From contig JAIQEZ010000040.1 of the NCBI GenBank assembly GCA_020073545.1, forward strand, positions 1 through 36,190: a stretch of 36,190 nucleotides of DNA. The letters are read 5' to 3'. The notes below the pieces were generated by a model that ran no database searches, had not been told where the DNA came from, and saw nothing but the letters and a program-made list of their open reading frames with translations. Shown here piece by piece: positions 1 through 8,626 of this stretch. This DNA is from Terriglobia bacterium (GTDB lineage: Bacteria > Acidobacteriota > Terriglobia > UBA7540). The position numbers and the translations under genes are program-made. The stretch's first letter is position 1; every line of letters starts with the position of its first letter.

Positions 1-1
1 T

Positions 2-94
2 GCGCTGCGGCTTTTGGGGTACCCGCACCTTTGCCTCTACGATGGCTCCTGGGAGGACTGGAGCGCGGTGCCGGAACTGCCGGTTGAGAAGTAG
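2..94 (+). CDS. Rhodanese-type sulfurtransferase, C-terminal end (5' truncated by window)
   Basis: Frame 2 from the first base reads through about 30 residues to a TAG stop. It contains YPHLCLYDGSWEDWS and ends in LPVEK. The Y-DGSW-EW pattern followed by PV is the closing segment of the second rhodanese domain in thiosulfate and 3-mercaptopyruvate sulfurtransferases, which move sulfane sulfur from a donor to cyanide or another thiophile through a persulfide on cysteine. The catalytic Cys loop lies upstream of the window, so activity cannot be judged. A hairpin with a T tract lies about 115 bases downstream and may end this transcript. The family call rests on a short but characteristic motif. 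Confidence 0.7.
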   Translation, partial: ALRLLGYPHLCLYDGSWEDWSAVPELPVEK

Positions 95-207
95 GCCTGC
101 AAAGTCTGGATACGGGCGGGGCCCGGTCCGCGAAGGTATGCCAACGTGGCATTACGCCCCACCCGGAGTTCGAAGCTGGCTTTGTGTGGGGATGATCTCA
201 CTCGCCC

Positions 208-229
208 CGGACGGAAGTCCGCGGTTTTT
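208..229 (+). terminator. Possible rho-independent terminator after the rhodanese gene
   Basis: CGGAC (208-212) pairs with GTCCG (217-221) across a GGAA tetraloop, and five T residues follow at 225-229. The stem is short, and three bases separate it from the T tract. It sits between the rhodanese stop and the promoter-like site of the TPR gene, where a terminator is expected. Confidence 0.45.
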
Positions 230-295
230 GCCAACCTCAAGCGCTGTAATGGCTTACTGAAAGATGCTGGAGCGGACCTGGCAGACCTCACTGCG

Positions 296-324
296 TTGAC
301 TTGAGGGGGGGCGTGTGTTACGTT
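296..324 (+). promoter_or_regulatory. Candidate sigma70-type promoter for the TPR gene
   Basis: TTGACT (296-301) is separated by 17 bases from TACGTT (319-324), which keeps the conserved first two and last positions of the -10 box and has a TG just upstream. Transcription would start near 331, leaving a leader of about 37 bases. The -10 match is only partial. Confidence 0.35.
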
Positions 325-367
325 TACGAAATTGTCCACCAAACTGCGGAGCGGTCGGAGCGTATAG

Positions 368-3265
368 ATGGCTTTGAGCAAAGCCAGGGCGCTGCAAGAG
401 GCTGAAAAGTCTGTGGCTCAGGGCAAGATTACTCAGGCCATCAGGCAGTACCTGGAGATCCTTGAGAACGACCCCTCCGACGTGTCCCTGCTCAATACCG
501 TCGGCGACCTCTATGTTCGCGAGCGGAACATCTCCGAAGGCTTGCGGCACTTCCACCGCTTGGCGGAGGTGTACGTCCGCGAAGGTTTCAATGTCAAAGC
601 CATTGCGATGTACAGGAAGATTTCCAAGGTCGATCCCAACTCCGTGGAGACTCTCCTGAAATTGGGGGAGCTTTATCAACTTCAAGGCTTGAGTCGTGAG
701 GCGCGCGAGCAGTATCTGCAGGCGGCGGAGGTCTTCAAGAAGCGCAACCAAGCCGACCGAGTCCTGGATGTCCTCCGCAAGCTCGTGCAGCTTGATCCTG
801 ACAACAGCACATTCCGCAGCCGTCTTGCCGAGGAATGTGAGCGAACGGGCAGACCGGAAGAGGCCGCGCAGGCTTATCTGGAATCGGCGGAGGTTCTGCT
901 CCTTCACGACGACGCGGCGGCGGCCGAGACGGCGCTAACAAAGGCGGCGGAACTGGCTCCGAAGAATCCCCAGGTCCAACTGCTGCGGGTTCGCGTGGCC
1001 ATGTCGCGGCAGCAGCCCGAGGAAGCCGAGAAGATCATCAGTTCCTCAGCCGATTTGCTCTCCGATCCTGCGGCCAAGCAGCTTCTGCTGGAATGCTATC
1101 TTGCATCGGGCAAGCTTTCCCAGGGGGAAGAGCTGGTGATGGAGGTCTACCGGGCGAATCCTTCGGACTTTACCCCGGTCTCCAACTTCTCAGCGCTTTG
1201 CCTGGAAAAGGGGACCGCTGACTCGGCGCTCGAGCCCCTCTCGCGGGTTGCGGATGAGTTGATCGAGCAGGGCAACACCGGCCCCTTAATGGAATCCCTC
1301 CGCCGAGTATGGAACAAAGCTCCCCAGCACATACCGACGCTCGAATTGCTCCGCCGGATTTGTGTGCGGACTTCGGATGAATTCACTTTGCCGGAGGTTT
1401 TGGAGGGGCTCGGCCACGCTTACGTTCAGGCAGGAGATCTGGAGAAGGCCGAGGCCGCCTATCAGAAACTCGCGCAGCGTGATCCGGAGAGTGAACATCA
1501 CCGGGGTCTTCTGAAGCAGGTTCAGCAGAAACTTGGCAAGCAGGCCACGCCCACCCCAGCGGCGGATCTTTCGGCGACGGAGATGGCGCTCTCCCCCGAA
1601 GGAGAAGCAGCCCAGAAGCCCGCACCTGGCGACACCGAACAGGAAGCAGTGGTGAAAGAGGCCATCGAGAACAGCGATCTGTTTGCGCGGTACAACTTGG
1701 TAGACAAGGCGGTCGCCGAGCTGGACAGGGTGTTGCAGCTCTATCCCGACCAGATTCAGGTTCACCGGCGCATTCTGGAAATCTGCCATAAGGGTTTGCC
1801 GAATCGGGCGGCGGTTGCGGCTGGGGCGCTGGCCAGGATCTTCAAGGAGCGCGGTGATCTCGCGGCGGCGAAAAAGTATGAGGCCATCGCCTCTGTAAAG
1901 GGCGCTGTGCCGGAGCTTCCCCAGGCCCCGCCACCGCTGCCCCCCCCCGTCAAGGAAGTGGAAGAACCCGTCGCCACTCCGCCCGCGCCTGCCGCGACTC
2001 AGGAGCCAAGCCTGACGGCACAATCTCCGATCTCGGCGATTGTTTCGGAGAAACCCGCCGAGACTGCGCCACCGTCGCCTGCAGAAGTTGCCTTGGACCT
2101 TACTCCGCCCGCGACATCAGGCGAACTGCCCCCCGCGCAGGGCTCTGAATTGGATCTTTCCGGCGACCTGGAGGCTTTGACGGCTCTCGCTCCCAGGACT
2201 GGTGCCCCGCCCGCGGAGGAGGCAGCCGCACCGGCTTCGATTCCTCCTGCCACCAGGGGAGCTCTTGCTGCGCAAGCCACCCAGGAAGCCGTGGCGCCGG
2301 TCGGGATTCCCCCCGCCAGCGCAGAAACGCCGGCCGCCTCCCCGGCAGAAGCGGCATCTTTTGATATTGAAGAAGGCAAGGTCGAGGTCGATTTTTACCT
2401 CGAGCACGGTTTTGTGGATGAGGCCCGGGGAACTGCCGCAGCACTGGAAGAGGAATACCCGGGCAACAAGCTGGTGGCCGAGCTCCGTCGGCGCGTGGAA
2501 GAACGGAGCAGCGAAGCCCCTGCCGAGGAACCGGAAGGGGAAGTTGCGCCAGCAGCGCCTGCGGATCAACCTGCGCACGAACGAGCCGCTGTCTCCGCGG
2601 AACCGGCACCCAAAGAATGGGAACTGCCCTCGACCTATGCTGCCAAGCCCGAGCCACCTTCCGTGGCGGAGACCGTAGGCGAGGAGCCTGCCGCCGTGGA
2701 GAGCGCCCGCAGGGATTTGCTGGGTGACCTGGCAGAAGATCTAGCCTCCGGCCTGGAGGGGGTGGCGGCGCCAGATGCCGGGGCCGCACCGGCAGCAGCC
2801 CTTACTCCGGGCGCGGCGCAGCTCAGCGGCTTGCTGGAGGAAATGGAGGGACCCGGTTCCAGCATGGCAACCGCACAGGACGACCCCGAGACGCATTACA
2901 ACCTGGGCGTGGCTTTCCGGGAAATGGCCCTGCTGGACGAAGCCATCGGAGAATTCCAACAGGTCGTGAAGGGGGCGGGGAAGGAACACTTGCCCGCGAA
3001 CTTCCTCCAGGCCTGCAGTCTGCTGGCGATTTGCTTTATGGAAAAAAAGATGCCCGCCATCGCCGTCAAGTGGTACACGCGTGCGCTGGAAGCACCCGGC
3101 CTCGATGACGACGCGATACTGGCCCTGCAGTATGATTTGGGCGTGGCGTACGAGCAGGCCGGCGACGCCCGCAAAGCCTTGGAGAGATTCACCGAGGTCT
3201 ACAGCCAGAATATCGACTTTCGCGACGTTGCCGAGAAGATCCGCGTGCTCCAGCAGAAGGTCTGA
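368..3265 (+). CDS. Large tetratricopeptide-repeat protein with Pro/Ala-rich linkers
   Basis: This 965-residue protein has no signal peptide or membrane segment, so it is probably cytoplasmic. Residues 1-390 are an almost continuous TPR array with the usual A-x-x-x-Y and L-DP-N spacing. A second helical-repeat block covers about 425-505, and a short repeat-like segment about 664-715. A final TPR block, starting DPETHYNLGVAF near 838, runs to the C-terminus. Long Pro/Ala/Glu-rich linkers (about 510-660 and 720-835) join the blocks. TPR proteins act as protein-protein scaffolds, and no enzymatic domain is visible. Similar modular TPR proteins occur in acidobacterial genomes, but the partner is unknown. 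The gene precedes a small membrane protein and thiE on the same strand, without obvious functional coupling. The ATG follows a weak GGAGCG site. Confidence 0.85.
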   Translation: MALSKARALQEAEKSVAQGKITQAIRQYLEILENDPSDVSLLNTVGDLYVRERNISEGLRHFHRLAEVYVREGFNVKAIAMYRKISKVDPNSVETLLKLGELYQLQGLSREAREQYLQAAEVFKKRNQADRVLDVLRKLVQLDPDNSTFRSRLAEECERTGRPEEAAQAYLESAEVLLLHDDAAAAETALTKAAELAPKNPQVQLLRVRVAMSRQQPEEAEKIISSSADLLSDPAAKQLLLECYLASGKLSQGEELVMEVYRANPSDFTPVSNFSALCLEKGTADSALEPLSRVADELIEQGNTGPLMESLRRVWNKAPQHIPTLELLRRICVRTSDEFTLPEVLEGLGHAYVQAGDLEKAEAAYQKLAQRDPESEHHRGLLKQVQQKLGKQATPTPAADLSATEMALSPEGEAAQKPAPGDTEQEAVVKEAIENSDLFARYNLVDKAVAELDRVLQLYPDQIQVHRRILEICHKGLPNRAAVAAGALARIFKERGDLAAAKKYEAIASVKGAVPELPQAPPPLPPPVKEVEEPVATPPAPAATQEPSLTAQSPISAIVSEKPAETAPPSPAEVALDLTPPATSGELPPAQGSELDLSGDLEALTALAPRTGAPPAEEAAAPASIPPATRGALAAQATQEAVAPVGIPPASAETPAASPAEAASFDIEEGKVEVDFYLEHGFVDEARGTAAALEEEYPGNKLVAELRRRVEERSSEAPAEEPEGEVAPAAPADQPAHERAAVSAEPAPKEWELPSTYAAKPEPPSVAETVGEEPAAVESARRDLLGDLAEDLASGLEGVAAPDAGAAPAAALTPGAAQLSGLLEEMEGPGSSMATAQDDPETHYNLGVAFREMALLDEAIGEFQQVVKGAGKEHLPANFLQACSLLAICFMEKKMPAIAVKWYTRALEAPGLDDDAILALQYDLGVAYEQAGDARKALERFTEVYSQNIDFRDVAEKIRVLQQKV

Positions 3266-3341
3266 AAGAAATTCCACCCGATGTCGCTGGGGCGGCGCAC
3301 ATCGCCCTGCCTGAGGCCGAAATCCCGGATCGATCCAACAC

Positions 3342-3599
3342 ATGAGCCGCTTGCTGATCATCGCCTACATCGTATTTTGCTTCGAGGTCGGCGTGTTTCT
3401 TTTCGTCTTCCCGTGGGTCTCGCTCTGGGGCAAAAACTATTTCCTGGACCACTACCCCCTGGTTGCCAACATCGCGCACAACTATTTCCTCCGGGGCGCG
3501 GTCTCCGGCCTCGGGCTGGCGGATATCTGGCTGGCTTTCTACGAGTTGTGGCGCTTCCGTCGCGAACTGGGCCTCGTGAGCTCCCGTCCGACTCGTTGA
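3342..3599 (+). CDS. Small two-helix membrane protein, unknown function
   Basis: This 85-residue protein has two hydrophobic segments. The first is at about residues 4-29 (LLIIAYIVFCFEVGVFLFVF) and the second at about 48-67, with an aromatic WRFRREL end. The net-positive C-terminus favours a cytoplasmic tail. I do not recognise a named family. The gene lies 76 bases after the TPR gene and 48 bases before thiE on the same strand, so co-transcription is likely. There is no clear Shine-Dalgarno site before the ATG. The reading frame's strongly hydrophobic, aromatic composition supports it as real rather than chance. Confidence 0.6.
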   Translation: MSRLLIIAYIVFCFEVGVFLFVFPWVSLWGKNYFLDHYPLVANIAHNYFLRGAVSGLGLADIWLAFYELWRFRRELGLVSSRPTR

Positions 3600-3647
3600 A
3601 AGCACCGCCTGCGGGCAGAGTTCACCCCCCTCATCAGCAGGTAAGGA

Positions 3648-4289
3648 ATGCCCGGAAAGCTGCAGCTCTACTACATTACGGACCGGACCCAGATCAAATC
3701 CAGCTCTCTCGAGGCTTGCATCGAAAGAGCCATCGAGGCGGGTGTGGATTGGGTGCAGATTCGCGAAAAGGATCTGCCGGCCCGAAGCCTGCTCACCATC
3801 ACCCAAGCCGCCGCAGGGTACGCGCGGCAGCGACACCAAGGCCGCACACGCGTCATGGTAAACGACCGGCTGGACGTGGCCTTGGCAGCTACAGCGCACG
3901 GCGTGCATTTGGGGACACGTTCGATGCCGGCAGGTGCGGTGCGCCGCGTGGTGCCGCGCGAGTTCCTGATCGGCGTCTCCTGCCACTCGCTCAAGGAAGC
4001 GCTTGCCGCACAAGCTGCGGGCGCCGATTACCTCCTTCTGGGACCGGTTTTTGAGACTCCCTCCAAGCTTCCGTACGGACCACCGCTCGGAATCGCCAGG
4101 CTGCGGGAAGTGACCGCGCAGGTTAAGGTCCCGGTATTTGCTCTGGGCGGAATGACGGCTGAGCGCGTCGGCATCTGCCTGGAAAACGGCGCGGCGGGAA
4201 TCGCCGGAATCCGGATTTTTCAGGATTGCGCTTCTGTACAGGAACTGGTTCGCGATTTACACGCCCGGGCTGAAGAACAGAAATCCTGA
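3648..4289 (+). CDS. thiE: Thiamine-phosphate synthase
   Basis: At 213 residues this is a normal-length ThiE TIM barrel. It condenses hydroxymethylpyrimidine diphosphate with carboxy-thiazole phosphate to give thiamine phosphate in the cytoplasm. Visible family motifs are YYITDR near the start, DWVQIREKDL (pyrophosphate/pyrimidine side), VNDRLDVALA followed by GVHLG, SCHS, LLLGPVFETPSK, FALGGM and GAAGIAGI near the C-terminus. These appear in the expected order. AGGTAAGG lies just upstream of the ATG. No other thi gene and no TPP riboswitch is visible in the 48-base gap upstream, so in this genome thiE stands apart from the pathway. The TenI paralogue is possible, but the intact motifs favour ThiE. 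Confidence 0.9.
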   Translation: MPGKLQLYYITDRTQIKSSSLEACIERAIEAGVDWVQIREKDLPARSLLTITQAAAGYARQRHQGRTRVMVNDRLDVALAATAHGVHLGTRSMPAGAVRRVVPREFLIGVSCHSLKEALAAQAAGADYLLLGPVFETPSKLPYGPPLGIARLREVTAQVKVPVFALGGMTAERVGICLENGAAGIAGIRIFQDCASVQELVRDLHARAEEQKS

Positions 4290-4513
4290 AGCTGGGAAAT
4301 GTGTGTGAGCGAGTCGAATCTTGATTACTCGGGACAGGCGGGTTTGGAGTCCCGCCCTCTCGACCCCGCAGGGCGGAGCCTTGCGGGACTGTCAGGATGG
4401 GGCGATTCCCCGCTGGTGTAACCCGCCCCGGAAGTTGTTCGGGAGAATTTGCCTGCTCAAAGGTGCAAGAAAAAGCCCGCAGCCGCCCGCCTACTGACTC
4501 CTCTCGAAGCAGA

Positions 4514-5584
4514 TCACCCTTCGCCCATCCAAGCGCCATAGGGCTTGAGCGCTTCGACGTTGTCGCATACGACCTTGATGGCAGCGGTGATGGGCACGGC
4601 GAGAGCTAAGCCGATCCCGCCCCACAGCCATCCCCAAAACATCATGGCAATGGTCACCGAGAGGGCATTGAGGTTGACGCGATGGCCCACGAGTTTGGGC
4701 GTCAGGACGTTGACGGCCAGGAAATGAACCACCGCGACCGTGCCGCCGATGACCAGGAAGGGTCCCATCGCGTCGAATTGCAGGAGCGCGATGAGCAGGG
4801 GAGGAAGGATTCCCAGCGCTACGCCAATATAGGGAATCAGACTGAGAAAGGCGGCCAGGGGGCCCATGAGCAAGGCATATTGGAGATGGACCATGGCGAA
4901 GATCGGCGTAATGATGCCGGCGGAAATGAGGCCGACCAGGAAGTTACCGACCACGAACCGGCGCAGCATGCGGGCGATGGCATCAATGACGTCCTCCGCC
5001 TGCTGCCGCCGCTGGATGGAGAAAAGATTCAACGACGCCGCCCACAACTGGTTCTTGGAGGTCAGCATGAAAAACACCAGGAAGGGGATGAACATCACGG
5101 TGACGGCGAAGGCGTATACCGATCCAATGCCCCGCAAGGCGAACTGCATCCAGGGAGATTCCTGCTGCAGGCGCACGGTCGGCAGGTTCGCGTCGGAGGA
5201 GGGGGGAATGATGGTCTGGGTGCTTTGCCGGATGTTGCGCGCGGTCACTTGAAGGTGGGCGGTGAGTTGTTTCAACTTGGCGACAAGCCTGGGTAGTTCA
5301 TCGAGAAACGCCTGCGCGCGAGCGTAGATTACGTAGATGACCACGTACGCGGCGGCGAGCATCAGGAGAACCATAATGAGCGAGGCCAACCACCGCGGAA
5401 CCCGCAGCCGCTCCATTACCTTGACGCCGGGCTCGAGGACCGCGGTGATCAGGATCGAACAGGTCAAAGTGATGACCACCGAGCTGGCGTAGTAGATGCA
5501 GCCGAAGAGAACGGCAATAGCGATGATGCGAACGCTCGCGGAAGCAGGGGATGCGGGAGGAATCTCGATCCTGGTTTCAGCCAT
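4514..5584 (-). CDS. AI-2E family transporter (PerM/YdiK-like permease)
   Basis: This 356-residue polytopic membrane protein carries the typical AI-2E exporter arrangement. An N-terminal helical pair (IIAIAVLFGCIYYASSVV; LASLIMVLLMLAAAYVVIYV) is followed by a soluble segment of about 100 residues with LKQLTAHL and a Gln-rich stretch. The C-terminal helices contain the family-like PYIGVALG and MFWGWLWGGIGLALAVPI. Members are predicted efflux permeases; few substrates are proven, so a quorum-signal role should not be assumed. An in-frame TTG 15 bases upstream is possible, but the ATG at 5584 is preferred because a GAGAG site lies at a suitable distance. The gene converges on thiE, and the 224-base gap between them holds GC-rich inverted repeats. 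Confidence 0.85.
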   Translation of the reverse strand: MAETRIEIPPASPASASVRIIAIAVLFGCIYYASSVVITLTCSILITAVLEPGVKVMERLRVPRWLASLIMVLLMLAAAYVVIYVIYARAQAFLDELPRLVAKLKQLTAHLQVTARNIRQSTQTIIPPSSDANLPTVRLQQESPWMQFALRGIGSVYAFAVTVMFIPFLVFFMLTSKNQLWAASLNLFSIQRRQQAEDVIDAIARMLRRFVVGNFLVGLISAGIITPIFAMVHLQYALLMGPLAAFLSLIPYIGVALGILPPLLIALLQFDAMGPFLVIGGTVAVVHFLAVNVLTPKLVGHRVNLNALSVTIAMMFWGWLWGGIGLALAVPITAAIKVVCDNVEALKPYGAWMGEG

Positions 5585-5671
5585 GGGGTGTGCTCTCAAC
5601 CAGGATTCTAGCGTGCCGCGCCGGGAAATGCCAGAGAGGAACCGCTTCTCTGGGGAGTCGCGGAGCCGCTA

Positions 5672-5680
5672 TGGTATAAT
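5672..5680 (+). promoter_or_regulatory. Extended -10 promoter for the UnbV-domain gene
   Basis: TGGTATAAT is a perfect TATAAT at 5675-5680 with the TG of an extended -10. No convincing -35 is seen, as is common with extended -10 promoters. The start would be near 5687, leaving a leader of about 94 bases. Confidence 0.5.
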
Positions 5681-5780
5681 CGCGGTTTTGGATAGCTGCA
5701 CCCTGTGTTCATCTTCCTGCGGGCCCGTGAACCGATGAAGCAGGCAACGGTTCGCTGGATCGCCGCACCCAATTGGTGGA

Positions 5781-7640
5781 ATGAAATCCTCTCGTCGTAA
5801 CTTCCTGGGTTCTTCCGCGGTCTTACTGGGGTCAAGAATTCTGGAGGTCCTTACTACCCCTCTGTGGCGGTGGACGGGAATTCCCGTACTGCAGGCGGCG
5901 ACCGCCCCCCATCCCGAAGAGTCTTTACCTGTCATCTTCGTAGACGTGGCCAGAGAGGCCGGGCTGAATGTGCAGAATGTGTGGGGCGGCATCAAACACA
6001 AGAAATACATCGTGGAAGCCAAGGGCAGCGGGCTGGCTTTCTTCGATTACGACCAGGATGGCTGGCTCGACATCTACTTGACGAACGGTGACCGCCTGCC
6101 CGGCGAGGAGCCGTATCCCGATGGCAAGACCCCCACGCAGCATCTCTTCAAGAACAACCGCGACGGCACGTTTACGGACGTGACCGAAAAGGCCGGGCTG
6201 GCTCGGTCCGGATGGGGCACGGGCGTGTGCGTGGGCGACTATGACAATGACGGCTGGGATGACCTGTTCTGCTGCTATTGGGGCCACAACGTGCTGTGGC
6301 ACAACAACGGCGACGGCACGTTCACGGACGTGACGAAGAAGGCGGGACTGTGGGAAGAGCGCGTCCGCTGGGCTTCCGGTTGCACCTGGATTGACTACGA
6401 CCGCGACGGCTTCCTGGACCTGTTCGTGTGTAACTACATCGAACTCGATCTGGAGAAAGTGCCGGCGCCCGGGCAGACGGGCTACTGCCAATGGAAGGGC
6501 ATTCCGGTGATGTGCGGGCCGCGCGGTCTGCCGGGCGGCATGAATATTCTCTACCATAACAACGGCGATGGGACTTTCACGGATGTTTCGGAAAAGGCGG
6601 GCATCCTGAAACCCGGGCCGCGCTATTCGATTACCGCCGTCTCCTACGATTTCGATAACGACGGCTGGCCCGACGTCTTCGTGGCGGTCGACTCCGAACC
6701 CAGCATCTTGTTCCATAACAAACACGACGGGACGTTTGAGGACATCGCGGTCATGGCCGGGTGCGCTTACAACGAGGACGGGCAAGAACAGGCCGGGATG
6801 GGCGTAGGCGTGGGGGACTACGACTGCGACGGCTGGCTCGACATCTTCAAAACCAATTTCACCGACGACACGCCCGACCTCTATCGCAACAATGGCGACG
6901 GGACTTTCACGGATGTGACGTTCGTGGCGGGCCTGGGCGTGAACACGCAATATGTGTGCTGGGGCGCCGGTTTCATGGACTACGACAACGATGGATGGAC
7001 GGACATCTTCCACGTCACCGGCCAAGTCTATCCGGAGATCGAGGAGTATCACCTGGATACCCAGTTCACCTCGCCGCGGTTGGTCTATCGCAATCTCGGG
7101 AATGGGAAGTTCAAAGACGTCTCCAAGGACATGGGTCCGGGAGTGAACGCGCGCTTCGCGAGTCGCGGTTGCGCCCTTGGTGATTACGACAATGACGGCG
7201 ACATTGATGCGCTGATCTTGAACATGAACGATTACCCGTCCCTACTGCGCAACGACGGCGGCAACAAGAACAACTGGATCAAGATCAAACTGCTCGGCAC
7301 CAAGTGCAACCGGACGGCCATCGGGGCGCGCGTGCGCGTGGTGACCGGACAACACGCGCAAATCGACGAGGTCCATTCGGGAACGAGTGTGATGTCCCAG
7401 AGCGACTTGCGGCTGCATTTTGGCCTGGGACAAGCCAAGCAGGCGGATCTGATCGAAGTGAAGTGGCCCACAACCCAGAAGGTCGAGAAATTCACCAACG
7501 TCGAAGCCAACCAGTTCCTCACCATCAAAGAAGGCGCGGGAATCATCAAGGGCGAGAAATACAAGCCTCCCAAGACAGGTCCGACGGCTTCCAAGGACGC
7601 CGCCCCCCCCAAAACCAAACCGGCGGGGGCGGGCTCCTAA
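5781..7640 (+). CDS. Tat-exported FG-GAP/VCBS repeat protein with C-terminal ASPIC/UnbV domain (CRTAC1-like)
   Basis: The 619-residue product starts with a twin-arginine signal (SSRRNFLGSS and a hydrophobic stretch, then an alanine-rich cleavage region near residue 40). This predicts folded export. At least seven FG-GAP-type units follow, each with a Ca-binding-like DxDxDGxxD loop (for example DYDQDGWLD, DYDNDGWDD, DYDRDGFLD, DFDNDGWPD, DYDCDGWLD, DYDNDGWTD, DYDNDGDID) and a NGDGTFTDV turn. They should form a beta-propeller. Residues from about 495 on (NNWIKIKLLG, GARVRVVTG, GLGQAKQADLIEVKWP) are the ASPIC/UnbV domain. The family is abundant in Acidobacteriota and Planctomycetota. Its role is unsettled, with adhesion or carbohydrate/protein binding suggested. 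The C-terminal tail is Lys/Pro-rich. Confidence 0.9.
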   Translation: MKSSRRNFLGSSAVLLGSRILEVLTTPLWRWTGIPVLQAATAPHPEESLPVIFVDVAREAGLNVQNVWGGIKHKKYIVEAKGSGLAFFDYDQDGWLDIYLTNGDRLPGEEPYPDGKTPTQHLFKNNRDGTFTDVTEKAGLARSGWGTGVCVGDYDNDGWDDLFCCYWGHNVLWHNNGDGTFTDVTKKAGLWEERVRWASGCTWIDYDRDGFLDLFVCNYIELDLEKVPAPGQTGYCQWKGIPVMCGPRGLPGGMNILYHNNGDGTFTDVSEKAGILKPGPRYSITAVSYDFDNDGWPDVFVAVDSEPSILFHNKHDGTFEDIAVMAGCAYNEDGQEQAGMGVGVGDYDCDGWLDIFKTNFTDDTPDLYRNNGDGTFTDVTFVAGLGVNTQYVCWGAGFMDYDNDGWTDIFHVTGQVYPEIEEYHLDTQFTSPRLVYRNLGNGKFKDVSKDMGPGVNARFASRGCALGDYDNDGDIDALILNMNDYPSLLRNDGGNKNNWIKIKLLGTKCNRTAIGARVRVVTGQHAQIDEVHSGTSVMSQSDLRLHFGLGQAKQADLIEVKWPTTQKVEKFTNVEANQFLTIKEGAGIIKGEKYKPPKTGPTASKDAAPPKTKPAGAGS

Positions 7641-7762
7641 AGCGGAGCTGCACCGGCTGTGCATGCTGCCGAAAATTCCTTCAAATCCTGACGGGTTGGG
7701 CGGCATCCCTGAAGGAATACAAGAGCGTTTCACCCCAAGGCCGCAGCCCACGCCAACACGGT

Positions 7763-7804
7763 TATTCCCGCGAAGCTCGTCCCCGCAAAGGCGGGGAGTG
7801 GGAA
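7763..7804. repeat. REP-like nested hairpin
   Basis: TCCCCGC (7780-7786) and GCGGGGA (7791-7797) form a stem over an AAAG loop. It is flanked by an outer ATTCCC/GGGAAT pair. The sequence resembles the dispersed ATTCCCGC...GCGGGAAT repeats found between genes in many bacteria. A related hairpin lies at 8589-8608. Confidence 0.6.
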
Positions 7805-7846
7805 TCTGGTCATGAAGCTCGGCGTCTTGGCGTGAGGACGGACCTT

Positions 7847-8329
7847 TCATTCCGGCAGGAGATAGATGGCCAGCAGGCTGGCGACCTGGGCGACGAAGAT
7901 CTTAAGGTGGGTGGCCTCATACAGGTGGTTTACGGGGAACTTGTCGGCCAGCAGGAAGGTAGCGTACAGGGACAAGGCCAGGAGGAAAGCCACCGCGAGG
8001 GCGCGACCACCGGCATTCTTAAGGCCGTGAAACTTGTAGAAGGTGCGCCAGAAAGCGCCAACAGCGATTCCCTCCCACACGATCACGCCCAGCATCCACA
8101 CGCCGTGCGCTCCTGCCGGGACTCCGTAAATCGCCGTGGTGGAAGAAATCAGAGCGAACCTCCCTGGAGCGATTTCCCAGCCCTTGTCGATCGCGCCCAG
8201 CCCCTGGAGACCGGCAAAGACACTCATGGCGAACACGATGGTGAACCAGAGCGACCAATAGAGCAACAGTCCACGCTTGATCGCTACGAGGGTCAGAGTC
8301 TTCATCGAGGTTGAGGTTTCGGGATCCAT
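7847..8329 (-). CDS. Four-helix integral membrane protein, unknown function
   Basis: About 160 residues from the ATG at 8329 (MDPETSTSM). A second in-frame ATG at 8305 would remove eight residues, and neither has a strong ribosome-binding site. Hydrophobic stretches fall near residues 20-38 (LLLYWSLWFTIVFAMSVFAG), 68-92 (GVWMLGVIVWEGIAVGAFW), 108-126 and 140-158. The C-terminus is the hydrophobic LLAIYLLPE. I see no catalytic motif and cannot name the family; a DoxX-like or DUF membrane protein is possible but not shown. Upstream DNA is rich in hairpins, which may end the preceding minus-strand gene. Confidence 0.65.
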   Translation of the reverse strand: MDPETSTSMKTLTLVAIKRGLLLYWSLWFTIVFAMSVFAGLQGLGAIDKGWEIAPGRFALISSTTAIYGVPAGAHGVWMLGVIVWEGIAVGAFWRTFYKFHGLKNAGGRALAVAFLLALSLYATFLLADKFPVNHLYEATHLKIFVAQVASLLAIYLLPE

Positions 8330-8454
8330 CGTGATAAGCCAGTGAAGTTTACAGCGTTCCACCCTTGGTTTCCATGCACGGCTGCTCACAGCGCAAGTCT
8401 TCGGGGCGCCGACGGGAATCCCTCTTTGCCATATCGATTCCCACCCCACCTGCT

Positions 8455-8487
8455 ACCTGCTTACGCAAGAAAACTGCGCAAGCAGGT
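8455..8487 (-). other. Long near-perfect hairpin between two minus-strand genes
   Basis: ACCTGCTTaCGCA (8455-8467) pairs with TGCGcAAGCAGGT (8475-8487) with a single mismatch over a seven-base loop. It lies between the stop of the minus-strand gene at 8627 and the start of the one at 8329, so it could act as a terminator. No T tract follows on the minus strand, so it may instead be an intergenic repeat. Confidence 0.45.
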
Positions 8488-8588
8488 TTGGGGGGACCGT
8501 GTCTCGATATTCTGTATCGGGATGTCTCTCCAGCCAAAGCCTCCCCCTGCGCGCCGCCAAGGGATGGTCGTGCTACGGTAGACACTGG

Positions 8589-8608
8589 ATCCCCGCTTGC
8601 GCGGGGAT
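8589..8608. repeat. REP-like hairpin
   Basis: ATCCCCGC (8589-8596) and GCGGGGAT (8601-8608) form a perfect 8-base stem over TTGC. The flanks (CTGG before, GAC after) match the widespread dispersed CTGGATCCCCGC...GCGGGGATGAC repeat type. Confidence 0.6.
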
Positions 8609-8626
8609 GACGGCGACGACGTGCTC

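Noticed and set aside
3648-4289. TPP riboswitch upstream of thiE
   Set aside because: Only 48 bases separate thiE from the previous gene, and the conserved CTGAGA core of the TPP aptamer is absent.
5925-7052. Long minus-strand open frame opposite the UnbV-domain gene
   Set aside because: It arises from the repetitive Asp/Gly codons of the plus-strand gene. The translation is a Val/His-rich repeat with no family resemblance, and the opposite strand has a Tat signal and clear domains.
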